NCBI GenBank assembly: GCA_012961755.1
Contig: DTYS01000068.1
Span: 1-5,593, forward strand
DNA: 5,593 nucleotides
Source: Candidatus Latescibacterota bacterium
GTDB lineage: Bacteria > Latescibacterota > 4484-107 > B68-G9
Direction: 5' to 3'
Every line of letters starts with the position of its first letter. Position 1 is the stretch's first letter. The position numbers and the translations under genes were made by a program. The notes beneath the pieces are model-generated. The model ran no database searches. It was not told where the DNA came from and saw only the letters and a list, made by a program, of their open reading frames with translations. Positions 1 through 5,593 of this stretch are shown piece by piece.

Positions 1-570
1 CTCGAGGAGGCCTTCGAGGAGGTCCTGGACGGAAAGGTCCAAGTGGAGGAAAGGACGGGACTTTCGGCCTACGCCGAGGGGGAGGGGGAGGGGTTCTTCG
101 CCGTGAACGACGTCGTGCTGGAGAGGGGGGCATCCCCCAGGATGATGGAGGTCCGGGTGTTCGTAGAGGGTGAGCTTTTGGGCTCCTACCTTGCCGACGG
201 CGTCATCCTCGCGACCCCCACAGGTTCCACGGCATATTCCCTCTCCGCGGGAGGCCCTATCGTCCATCCGAAGTTGGACGCCCTGATCCTCACCCCGATC
301 TGTCCTCACTCCCTCTCGGTACGTCCGATGGTACTTCCCCCGGACGATGAGGTGGCGATAAGGGTGCGCTCGGACAGGGGCGAGGATATGGCCCTCACGG
401 TGGACGGACAGCTCCGCTGCAGGCTTCATCCCGAGGACACGGTCAGGGTGAGGAGGGCTGAAGAGAAGGTAAAGCTCGTAGCCTTTCCGTATAGGTCATT
501 CTACGGTGTCCTCAGGACGAAACTTCTCTGGGGAGGGGGCGATGCTGGCCGACCATATAGAGGCAGTTAA
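1..570 (+). CDS. nadK: NAD kinase, 5'-truncated by the window edge
   Basis: NAD kinase phosphorylates NAD to NADP in the cytoplasm, using ATP or polyphosphate. The reading frame is open from base 1, so the gene begins upstream; 189 residues are visible. Family hallmarks seen: NDVVLERG at visible residues 36-43, the signature ATPTGSTAYSLSAGGP at 71-86, PHSLSVRP at about 102-109, a DGQ near 135, and the C-terminal RTKLLWGG typical of bacterial NadK. The N-terminal part with the catalytic GGDGT motif is missing; from the usual length of about 280-300 residues, roughly 100 residues lie outside. The GTG at 43 is internal, not the start, because upstream in-frame codons continue the protein. The last 28-29 bases overlap the next gene, which suggests translational coupling. 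Unlike its neighbours, isoleucine here is mostly ATC (4 of 5), a small sample. The identification is secure. Confidence 0.96.
   Translation, partial: LEEAFEEVLDGKVQVEERTGLSAYAEGEGEGFFAVNDVVLERGASPRMMEVRVFVEGELLGSYLADGVILATPTGSTAYSLSAGGPIVHPKLDALILTPICPHSLSVRPMVLPPDDEVAIRVRSDRGEDMALTVDGQLRCRLHPEDTVRVRRAEEKVKLVAFPYRSFYGVLRTKLLWGGGDAGRPYRGS
532..536 (+). promoter_or_regulatory. Ribosome binding site deciding the start of the unknown gene
   Basis: GGAGG lies inside the end of nadK, five bases before ATG 542. It favours 542 over the in-frame GTG at 506, which would add 12 residues without a good site. ATG 578 also has a plausible but weaker AAGGA just after the nadK stop, so 578 remains an alternative start. 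Confidence 0.6.
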
Positions 571-1603
571 GGAAGGGATGCTCTGGAGGATGTTCGGCGA
601 CGGGGATGCGGTGGAGTTGGGGCAGGTGAGGGATAGGGGTGCGCCCCCTTCTGTGGTGAGGAAGCTGACAGGGGAGGTCTCCTCGCTCTTGGAGGAGGAG
701 AGGGAACGCAGGCAGAAGGGTCCCCTTAACTACGGACATCCCAAGGTGAAGGCCCTCTTGGACCAGTTGGACGAGCTTCTGATGGAGGTTGCGACCTTTC
801 GGAGGGAGGAGGTCGAAAGTTTGGTGGAGGAGCACGTCCAGTGGGAGGTGTGGATAAGGCTCGCCCCCTCGGAGATGGTGCCTAAGGTGATCTTCCGGGA
901 GGACGATTCGCTCCCGGGGGAGGAGGTCGTGCGGGCCGTGGAAAGGCTACCCCTGGGAGGTGCCTACGTCGACGGGTTGAGGAAGCTTGTGGAAGGGAAT
1001 AGGGAGATCGGCAGGGACGAGCTTAAGGACCTCCTGTGGAAGGTGGAAAGGGAAGCGATAGCTCGGGACCCGGTGGGGTTCCTCATGGAAGGTCTGGCCT
1101 CCTTGATGGAGTTCTTCCTCGGAAGGGAAGTGCGGGAGGAGGACGGGGTGGACCTGGACATTTTGGAGAACCTTTTGAGGGGAAGAGGGATGGGGGAATG
1201 GGCCAAGCTCATAAGGGTACAGAGGGCTCTGGGGTACGAGGAATGGAAGTTCTCCCAGGTGAGGAAGGTCCTAGAGATGTGTCACGAGGTGGAGGAGGAG
1301 AGGCCTCCCGAGTGCATAAAGCCGATAAGCGTGGAGGAGTTGCTCGGCCCCAGTCCGGAGGAGGCCCCTCCCCCGCTTCCTCCCCTCAGGGAGCTCATAG
1401 GCCGCAGGGAGAAGTATTTCATAAGGAAGCTCTTCGGGAAGGACAGGGAGGTGTACGAGGCCGTCCTTGACCGCCTTGAGCCCATAAGGGACGCTCGGCA
1501 GGCGGAGGCGAAGCTTGAGGAATGTTACCGCATATACGGTCTGGAGGGTGACTCCAAGGTCGCCGGGGAGTTCAGGGAGGTGGTCCTCTCCCGTTACGGA
1601 TAG
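542..1603 (+). CDS. Conserved-looking soluble protein of unknown function
   Basis: I do not recognise this 353-residue protein. It is strongly charged, rich in Glu, Arg and Leu, and has no signal peptide or membrane segment, so it is probably cytoplasmic and largely helical. Three parts can be seen. Residues about 1-260 are amphipathic helices, including the acidic stretch LLEEERERRQ (49-58) and a Trp-containing segment QWEVWIRLAP (100-109). A proline-rich linker with PPPLPP lies at about 276-281. A compact C-terminal part of about 65 residues (289-353) starts REKYFIRKLFG and ends REVVLSRYG. No catalytic motif, metal-binding cluster or nucleotide-binding loop was found; its three cysteines (248, 258, 328) are scattered. 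It overlaps nadK and ends nine bases before dcd, with its stop codon inside the dcd ribosome binding site, so co-expression is likely. A helical scaffold or assembly factor is conceivable but unsupported. Codon use (ATA, AGG) matches dcd and dprA, so it looks native. Confidence 0.85.
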   Translation: MLADHIEAVKEGMLWRMFGDGDAVELGQVRDRGAPPSVVRKLTGEVSSLLEEERERRQKGPLNYGHPKVKALLDQLDELLMEVATFRREEVESLVEEHVQWEVWIRLAPSEMVPKVIFREDDSLPGEEVVRAVERLPLGGAYVDGLRKLVEGNREIGRDELKDLLWKVEREAIARDPVGFLMEGLASLMEFFLGREVREEDGVDLDILENLLRGRGMGEWAKLIRVQRALGYEEWKFSQVRKVLEMCHEVEEERPPECIKPISVEELLGPSPEEAPPPLPPLRELIGRREKYFIRKLFGKDREVYEAVLDRLEPIRDARQAEAKLEECYRIYGLEGDSKVAGEFREVVLSRYG

Positions 1604-1612
1604 GAGAGCGAT

Positions 1613-2185
1613 ATGGGGCTTAAGCAGGACGAATGGATACTGAGGATGTGCCGTGAGCACAGGATGATAGAGCCCTTCGAGGAGGGGCTCGTCAGGAAGG
1701 TCGGCGACGAGATAGTGATATCCTACGGGCTGTCGAGCTTCGGGTACGACATAAGGATAGCAGAGGAGTTCAAAGTATTCTCGCCGGGCAAGGGAAAGCT
1801 TACAGTAGTGGACCCCAAGAACTTCGATGCCGACGCATTTACGGACTTCGGGGGGGAGGTCTGCATAATCCCCCCCAACTCCTTCGTGCTTGCCAGGTCG
1901 GTGGAGTACTTCCGGATGCCGGAAGATGTCATGGGGATAGTAATCGGGAAGAGCACTTACGCTCGCTGCGGTATAATAGTGAACATAACTCCCCTGGAGC
2001 CCGGCTGGGAGGGGAACCTCACCATAGAAATATCCAACACCACCCCCTTACCCGCGAAGATATACGCAGGGGAAGGCATAGCGCAGGTCCTGTTCTTCCA
2101 AGGTGACCACGCTCCCCTGGTCACCTACGCGGACCGTAGGGGAAAGTATCAAGGACAGAAGGGAATAGTGCTTCCCAGGGCGTAA
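1613..2185 (+). CDS. dcd: dCTP deaminase
   Basis: The enzyme deaminates dCTP to dUTP, which feeds dUTPase and thymidylate synthase to make dTTP. The 190-residue length fits the family. Motifs seen: SYGLSSFGYDIR (37-48), VDPKNF (66-71), IIPPNSFVLARSVEYF (85-100), the active-site GKSTYARCGI (112-121, with Ser114 and Arg118), PLEPGWEGNLTIEISNTT (127-144) with Glu139 as the expected general base, and the C-terminal YADRRGKYQGQKG (172-184) that closes over the nucleotide. This version resembles the alphaproteobacterial-type Dcd (TPLEPGWEG, TTPLPAKIYA) more than the E. coli form. It is expected to be a homotrimer that releases dUTP; whether it also hydrolyses dUTP to dUMP cannot be settled by eye. 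ATG 1613 has AGGAG six bases upstream, overlapping the previous stop. Isoleucine is ATA in 16 of 18 codons. Confidence 0.96.
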   Translation: MGLKQDEWILRMCREHRMIEPFEEGLVRKVGDEIVISYGLSSFGYDIRIAEEFKVFSPGKGKLTVVDPKNFDADAFTDFGGEVCIIPPNSFVLARSVEYFRMPEDVMGIVIGKSTYARCGIIVNITPLEPGWEGNLTIEISNTTPLPAKIYAGEGIAQVLFFQGDHAPLVTYADRRGKYQGQKGIVLPRA

Positions 2186-2312
2186 GAGGACGCCTCAACC
2201 CGATAGGGACGAACCGGAATGGTGGGCTGGCGCGCCCTCGGTCCTTAGGACCGAGGGCGGCACCTTCTAGCTGCAGGGAAGATGTCGGAATACCCGGCCT
2301 CGAGCGTCCCTC
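2186..2312 (+). other. Candidate structured RNA domain closed by a long-range helix
   Basis: Immediately after the dcd stop, bases 2188-2196 (GGACGCCTC) can pair with 2302-2309 (GAGCGTCC), giving eight base pairs with one bulged C. AG at 2186-2187 may add UC at 2311-2312 across a second bulge. The helix encloses about 105 nt containing the 12-bp hairpin at 2233-2259, an outer GGTG/CACC pairing (2221-2224 with 2261-2264), and a weak CCC-GATA-GGG hairpin at 2199-2208. No open frame with a ribosome binding site was found. It does not match tRNA, SRP RNA, 6S RNA, T-box, or the cobalamin, TPP, SAM, FMN or glycine riboswitch signatures as I remember them. It may be a 3' UTR of dcd or the 5' leader of the oxidoreductase gene. 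Pairing was found by eye without an energy calculation; in GC-rich DNA some of it may be chance. Confidence 0.4.
2233..2259 (+). terminator. Strong GC hairpin, possible terminator without a T-tract
   Basis: CGCCCTCGGTCC (2233-2244) pairs perfectly with GGACCGAGGGCG (2248-2259) around a three-base TTA loop. It lies 48 bases after the dcd stop, where a terminator would be expected. The following bases are GCACCTTCTAG, with no run of T, so it is not a canonical intrinsic terminator. It could instead be a 3'-end stabiliser, a pause site, or an arm of the larger RNA fold. The repeat is certain; its role is not. Confidence 0.4.
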
Positions 2313-2339
2313 CCTCGTTTGGGACCCCAAGATGGGAGG
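2309..2339 (+). other. Leader hairpin upstream of the oxidoreductase gene
   Basis: CCTCCC (2309-2314) pairs with GGGAGG (2334-2339). After a small internal loop, TTGG (2319-2322) pairs with CCAA (2327-2330) around a GACC tetraloop. No T-run follows. The base of this hairpin shares C2309 with the helix that closes the upstream domain, so the two abut or compete by one pair. A small CAGG-CTTCA-CCTG hairpin follows at 2342-2354. Functional significance is inferred only from clustering with the other structures. Confidence 0.35.
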
Positions 2340-2358
2340 TTCAGGCTTCACCTGCGGC

Positions 2359-2391
2359 CCTTTGGAGCACGGATTCTGTAACCAAAGGAGG
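2359..2391 (+). promoter_or_regulatory. Hairpin sequestering the ribosome binding site of the oxidoreductase gene
   Basis: CCTTTGG (2359-2365) is perfectly complementary to CCAAAGG (2382-2388), with a 16-nt loop. The 3' arm covers most of the Shine-Dalgarno sequence AAGGAGG (2385-2391), which lies six bases before ATG 2398. Such a stem is expected to lower translation initiation unless opened, as in translational riboswitches, thermosensors or protein-regulated leaders. The pairing and the position are seen directly; regulation is inferred. The ribosome binding site itself is near-perfect and chooses the start codon (2398 has better spacing than the adjacent ATG at 2395). Confidence 0.5.
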
Positions 2392-2397
2392 AAGATG

Positions 2398-3408
2398 ATG
2401 GTCAAGGTGGGAGTCATAGGAGTAGGTCTCCAGGGCCAGACCCATCTAAGGTGCTATAAGGCCCTCCCCAATGTTGAGGTGGTGGCGATATCCGATGTGA
2501 ACCCCGAGAGGCTCGAGGAGGTCGGGAAGCAGTACAGCGTTCCGAGGATGTACACCGATCACAGGGAGATGTTGAAGAAGGAAAGTTTGGACGCCGTCTC
2601 TGTGGCAACTCCCGACCACCTGCACAGGGACCCGGTCCTGGCATGTACTGAGGCAAAAGTGAACATCCTATGCGAGAAACCCTTAGCCACTAGGATTGAG
2701 GACGCCGAGGCGATGGTGAAGGCCGCTAAGGATGCTGGTGTCAAGCTTATGGTCAACTTCAGCAACCGTTGGATGTCGTACATGGCCATAACCAAGAAGG
2801 CCATAGAGGACGGCGAACTCGGCGAACCTCTCTATGCCTACGCAAGGCTCAGCAACACCATCTACGTCCCCACCGGGATGCTTAAGACCTGGTCCTCCCA
2901 CACCAAGCTCCCCTTCTGGCTCATGAGCCACACCATAGACAGGGTGAGGTGGCTCTTCGGCGGGAAGGCGGTCAAGGTGTACGGGGTGGCACGTTCTAAG
3001 GTTCTGAAAAACATAGGAATAGACACACCAGACTTCTATGCTGCTCTGGTAGAATTCGACAACGGCGCCGTGGGAAACTTCGAGTCCTGCTGGGTGCTTC
3101 CGGATACCCGGCCCTCCGTTGTGGACTCAAAGATGGAGCTGATCTTCACCAGGGGAAGCGTTTCCATAGATGCCCAACAGACGATGATACAGAAGGCCAC
3201 GGAGTCTTCTTATACGGTCCCCGGGACCCTGTTCGTGGACATCTACGGCACCCCCGTGGGGTTCGTCATGGAGGCGATAAGGCACTTCGTAGAGTGCGTC
3301 GGGGAGGACAGGGAACCCTGGGCTTCCGGCGAGGACGGGCTCGAGGTCGTGAGGACGTGCGCCGCGATAGTCCGATCCGCTGAGACCGGGAGGCCCGTGG
3401 AGCTGTAG
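2398..3408 (+). CDS. Gfo/Idh/MocA-family NAD(P)-dependent oxidoreductase
   Basis: A 336-residue cytoplasmic dehydrogenase of the family that oxidises or reduces hydroxyls of sugars, inositols and related compounds. The N-terminal Rossmann domain (about 1-120) has GVIGVGLQG (glycines at 8, 10 and 13), an Asp at 33 at the end of strand 2, which usually favours NAD over NADP, and the family signature CEKPL with Lys94. The C-terminal alpha/beta domain (about 121-336) carries HTIDRVRWLFG with the expected catalytic His178 and Asp181. The usual glycine-rich run just before that His is replaced by KLPFWLMS, marking a particular subfamily whose substrate I cannot name. Length is normal and no frameshift is seen. 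The start is ATG 2398 (or 2395), behind AAGGAGG. It lies 212 nt after dcd and 4 nt before dprA, so it probably heads a new operon. Isoleucine is ATA in 11 of 16 codons, so there is no strong sign of recent transfer. Confidence 0.92.
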   Translation: MVKVGVIGVGLQGQTHLRCYKALPNVEVVAISDVNPERLEEVGKQYSVPRMYTDHREMLKKESLDAVSVATPDHLHRDPVLACTEAKVNILCEKPLATRIEDAEAMVKAAKDAGVKLMVNFSNRWMSYMAITKKAIEDGELGEPLYAYARLSNTIYVPTGMLKTWSSHTKLPFWLMSHTIDRVRWLFGGKAVKVYGVARSKVLKNIGIDTPDFYAALVEFDNGAVGNFESCWVLPDTRPSVVDSKMELIFTRGSVSIDAQQTMIQKATESSYTVPGTLFVDIYGTPVGFVMEAIRHFVECVGEDREPWASGEDGLEVVRTCAAIVRSAETGRPVEL

Positions 3409-3412
3409 GACC

Positions 3413-4504
3413 ATGGAGGACCTCAGGCCGTACCTTGAGCTCCTCTCCGTCCCCGGGGTGGGCCCCGTGAGGTACAGGACCCTCGTGGAGAGGTTCGGCT
3501 CCCCGAAGGAGGTCCTGAAGGCTCCGATCGCCTCACTTGCCGAGGTCCCCGGGATGGACCGTTCCACTGCCGAGGCCATATGGTCGTACAGGGACGAGGA
3601 TTTTGTGGAGTCCCAGCTCAGGGCGGTCGAACGGGCGGGGGTCAAAGTCCTCTCCCTCTGGGACCCAGAGTATCCTCCTCTACTTAAGGAGATCCCCGAC
3701 CCACCTCCCCTGCTCTTCGTCTTAGGGGACCCAAGTTCCCTGAGCCTTCAAGGCGTCGCGGTAGTGGGGACGAGGTCCATGACCTCCTACGGCCGCTCGG
3801 TGACCGAGGAGCTCGTAAGGGAGCTCGTGGCGAGGGGCTTCGCCATATTCAGCGGCATGGCCAGGGGAATAGACGGTGTGGCCCACAGGGCGGCCTTGGA
3901 GGGGGGAGGGACCACGGTGGCGGTCTTAGGGTGTGGGGTGGACGTGGTCTACCCCCCGGAGCACAGGAAGCTCAGGGATAGGATAGTCCGACAGGGCGCT
4001 GTGGCCTCCGAGTTCCCGATGGGCACGAAACCCGAGGCCCAGAACTTCCCGAGGAGGAACAGGATAATAAGCGGTATGAGCTTGGGCACCGTAGTCGTCG
4101 AGTCCGGGGACGAGAGCGGAGCCCTGATAACTGCGGCCTTCGCCTTAGAGCAGAATAGGGAGGTCTTCGCTGTACCTGGGAGCATAAGGGCGCCCAAGAG
4201 CAGGGGGACCAATAGGCTCATACAGAGGGGAGCTGCAAAGCTCGTCATGGACGTCGAGGACGTCGTCCAGGAACTTCCCGCCCCGAAGGGGAAGGTAGCG
4301 CTGAGGCCTCCTCCTTCCGCGGAGCCAGAGCTTTCCTCCTCGGAGAGGGAGGTACTAGAGGGGCTCTCTTACGAGCCCAAGCACGAGGACGTCCTCTCGG
4401 CCGAGGTGGGAAGGTCCACCCCGGAGCTTTTGGCTGTGCTGCTCTCCTTGGAACTTAAGGGGCTCGTGCGTCAACTTCCCGGCGCCCAGTTCGTGAGGGT
4501 GTGA
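3413..4504 (+). CDS. dprA: DNA-processing protein DprA (Smf)
   Basis: DprA binds incoming single-stranded DNA during natural transformation and loads RecA on it; it also occurs in many bacteria not known to be competent. All parts of a full-length 363-residue protein are present. Two helix-hairpin-helix-like elements occur at the N-terminus (VPGVGPVRYRTLVERFG at 13-29, VPGMDRSTAEAI at 45-56). The DprA Rossmann core follows: VAVVGTRSMTSYG (115-127), SGMARGIDGVAHRAAL (147-162), VLGCGVDVVYPPEH (171-184), SEFPMG (199-204), NFPRRNRIISGMS (211-223), ESGDESGALITAAFALEQ (230-247), FAVPGS (252-257) and GTNRLIQRGA (265-274). A winged-helix C-terminal domain spans about 307-363 (REVLEGLS, LLSLELKGLVRQLPG). 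The start is ATG 3413, four bases after the oxidoreductase stop, with only a modest GGAG/AGGA upstream, so translational coupling is likely. The common partner topA is not next; a response regulator follows. Confidence 0.96.
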   Translation: MEDLRPYLELLSVPGVGPVRYRTLVERFGSPKEVLKAPIASLAEVPGMDRSTAEAIWSYRDEDFVESQLRAVERAGVKVLSLWDPEYPPLLKEIPDPPPLLFVLGDPSSLSLQGVAVVGTRSMTSYGRSVTEELVRELVARGFAIFSGMARGIDGVAHRAALEGGGTTVAVLGCGVDVVYPPEHRKLRDRIVRQGAVASEFPMGTKPEAQNFPRRNRIISGMSLGTVVVESGDESGALITAAFALEQNREVFAVPGSIRAPKSRGTNRLIQRGAAKLVMDVEDVVQELPAPKGKVALRPPPSAEPELSSSEREVLEGLSYEPKHEDVLSAEVGRSTPELLAVLLSLELKGLVRQLPGAQFVRV

Positions 4505-4508
4505 GGAC

Positions 4509-5593
4509 GTGGCCAAGATACTCATAGTCGAGGACGAGCCCAAGATGGCCTTCCTCTTAGAGGCGGAGCTGAAGGACGCCGGACACAGGACCACCTCGGT
4601 CACGGACGGCATGGAGGCTGTAAGGAGGGTCGAAATGGAACACTTCGACATAGTCATAACCGACCTGAGGATGGAGGGAATGGACGGGATAGAGGTCTTA
4701 GAGAGGGTCAAGGGGCTGGACCCACAGACCGAGGTCGTGCTCATAACCGCCTACGCGACTGCCCAGACCGCGGTGGACGCGATGAAGAAGGGTGCTTACG
4801 ATTACATCATAAAGCCCTTCGACGTAGAAGAACTTAAGCTTTTGGTAAAGAGGATAGAGGAGAAGCAGGGCCTGCTCTACGAGAACGCCCTCCTACAGGA
4901 GAAGGCCAGAAGGGAGGGGCTGCTGGTCGGAGGCAGGAGCCCCGCCATGAGGAAGGTGCTGGAGCTTATAGATAAGGTCGCACCGACTGACGCCACCGTG
5001 CTCGTCCTCGGGGAAAGCGGCACGGGGAAGGAACTCGTGGCCAGGAGGATACACCATCTGAGCCCGAGGAGGGATAGACCCTTGGTCGCGGTCCACTGTG
5101 CCACGTTCCCCGAGAACCTCCTCGAAAGCGAACTTTTCGGGTACGAGAGGGGGGCCTTCACCGGGGCGACCAGGAGGAAGGTAGGGCACTTCGAATACGC
5201 GGACGGCGGGACCATCTTCCTGGACGAGGTGGGGGAGCTTCCTACCTCGGTCCAGGCCAAGCTCCTTAGGTTCCTCCAGGAGAGGCAGTTCACCAGGATC
5301 GGTGGAGTGGAACCCGTACGCGTGGACGTGAGGGTCATAGCTGCCACTAACAGGGACTTAGAGAGGGAGGTGATGGAGGGAAGGTTCAGGGAGGATCTGT
5401 TCTACAGACTGAACGTCTTTCCTATAGAGCTTCCACCCCTTAGGGAGAGGAGGGAGGACATCCCCCTCTTAGTCGAGCACTTCCTGAGGCAGAGGAACCG
5501 TCCTCCCGACGTCGTCTCCCCCGAGGCCATGGAGGCTCTCCTCACCTACGATTGGCCCGGCAACGTGAGGGAACTGGAGAACGTTATAGAGAG
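4509..5593 (+). CDS. NtrC-family sigma-54-dependent response regulator, 3'-truncated
   Basis: A two-component regulator that, once phosphorylated by a sensor kinase, uses ATP to activate RNA polymerase with sigma-54. The receiver domain (1 to about 120) has the acidic pair Glu8-Asp9, phospho-acceptor Asp52 (ITDLRM), Thr80 and Lys102 (IKPF). After a helical linker, the AAA+ domain starts at about 140 (VGGRSP) with Walker A GESGTGKE (168-175), the sigma-54-contacting GAFTGA loop (215-220), Walker B IFLDE with Asp239-Glu240, AATNRDLE, GRFREDLFYRLNVFPIELPP and WPGNVREL (349-356). The window ends after 361 codons, so any C-terminal Fis-type DNA-binding domain is unseen and the target genes cannot be inferred. 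GTG 4509 is the only start before the in-frame TGA at 4494; GAGGG lies nine bases upstream. The gap to dprA is four bases. No partner kinase is in view. Confidence 0.95.
   Translation, partial: MAKILIVEDEPKMAFLLEAELKDAGHRTTSVTDGMEAVRRVEMEHFDIVITDLRMEGMDGIEVLERVKGLDPQTEVVLITAYATAQTAVDAMKKGAYDYIIKPFDVEELKLLVKRIEEKQGLLYENALLQEKARREGLLVGGRSPAMRKVLELIDKVAPTDATVLVLGESGTGKELVARRIHHLSPRRDRPLVAVHCATFPENLLESELFGYERGAFTGATRRKVGHFEYADGGTIFLDEVGELPTSVQAKLLRFLQERQFTRIGGVEPVRVDVRVIAATNRDLEREVMEGRFREDLFYRLNVFPIELPPLRERREDIPLLVEHFLRQRNRPPDVVSPEAMEALLTYDWPGNVRELENVIE

Noticed and set aside
1036..1470. Second + strand open frame inside the unknown gene
   Set aside because: It is a Gly/Arg-rich shadow frame of a purine-rich gene with no ribosome binding site or recognisable motif.
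2229..2236. GGCGCGCC palindrome
   Set aside because: An 8-base palindrome in GC-rich DNA overlapping the larger hairpin; there is no sign of an operator or attachment site.
2259..2276. Possible sigma-54 -24/-12 promoter (GGCAC ... CTGCA)
   Set aside because: The GG-to-GC spacing is 14 bases rather than the required 12, and the GG sits inside the stable hairpin.
2331..2394. tRNA or T-box element suggested by GGTTCA and by CACCTGCGG
   Set aside because: No cloverleaf or acceptor stem can be built, and the T-box core sequence and specifier loop are absent.
2332..2397. ATG 2332 as start of the oxidoreductase, adding 22 residues
   Set aside because: There is no ribosome binding site before it, the added residues (MGGSGFTCGP...) are unlike the family, and the Rossmann fold begins right after ATG 2398, which has AAGGAGG upstream.
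3127..3645. 172-codon minus-strand open frame across the oxidoreductase/dprA junction
   Set aside because: It lies opposite two well-identified genes, its composition is typical of antisense shadow frames, and no family motif is present.
4877..5347. Minus-strand open frame opposite the regulator AAA+ domain
   Set aside because: It is a Ser/Pro/Leu-rich antisense shadow of highly conserved sigma-54 activator motifs.

Overview
The window looks like a compact bacterial chromosome segment. It is GC-rich, and every supported gene lies on the + strand. The junctions are very tight: a 28-29 nt overlap, then gaps of 9, 4 and 4 nt. The only real intergenic space is about 212 nt (2186-2397). The coding strand is purine-rich. 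Isoleucine is written mostly ATA (16 of 18 in dcd) and arginine mostly AGG, an unusual pairing with high GC that is often seen in thermophiles. No phylum can be named from this. A sigma-54-type activator and a DprA show that it is a bacterium. No mobile element, CRISPR array, tRNA or rRNA was seen.

Left block (1-2185): the 3' two-thirds of an NAD kinase gene (nadK), a 353-residue soluble acidic protein of unknown function, and a dCTP deaminase (dcd). The overlap and short spacers suggest one transcript. The two recognisable genes serve NADP and dUTP/dTTP supply; the middle protein has no assigned role.

Intergenic block (2186-2397): dense inverted repeats. A long-range helix closes a domain of about 125 nt that contains a very strong GC hairpin (2233-2259). 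Two further hairpins follow, and the last one buries the ribosome binding site of the next gene. It could be dcd terminator structure followed by a leader, or a single cis-regulatory RNA. It matches no riboswitch class I can recall, and it is the most interesting part of the window.

Right block (2398-5593): a Gfo/Idh/MocA-family NAD(P)-dependent oxidoreductase, dprA (DNA uptake and recombination mediator) and the first 361 codons of an NtrC-type sigma-54-dependent response regulator. The 4-nt gaps suggest a second operon. Its members share no obvious pathway, so this may be simple genome compaction. No clearly new multi-gene system is visible. The candidates for novelty are the leader RNA and the unknown protein.
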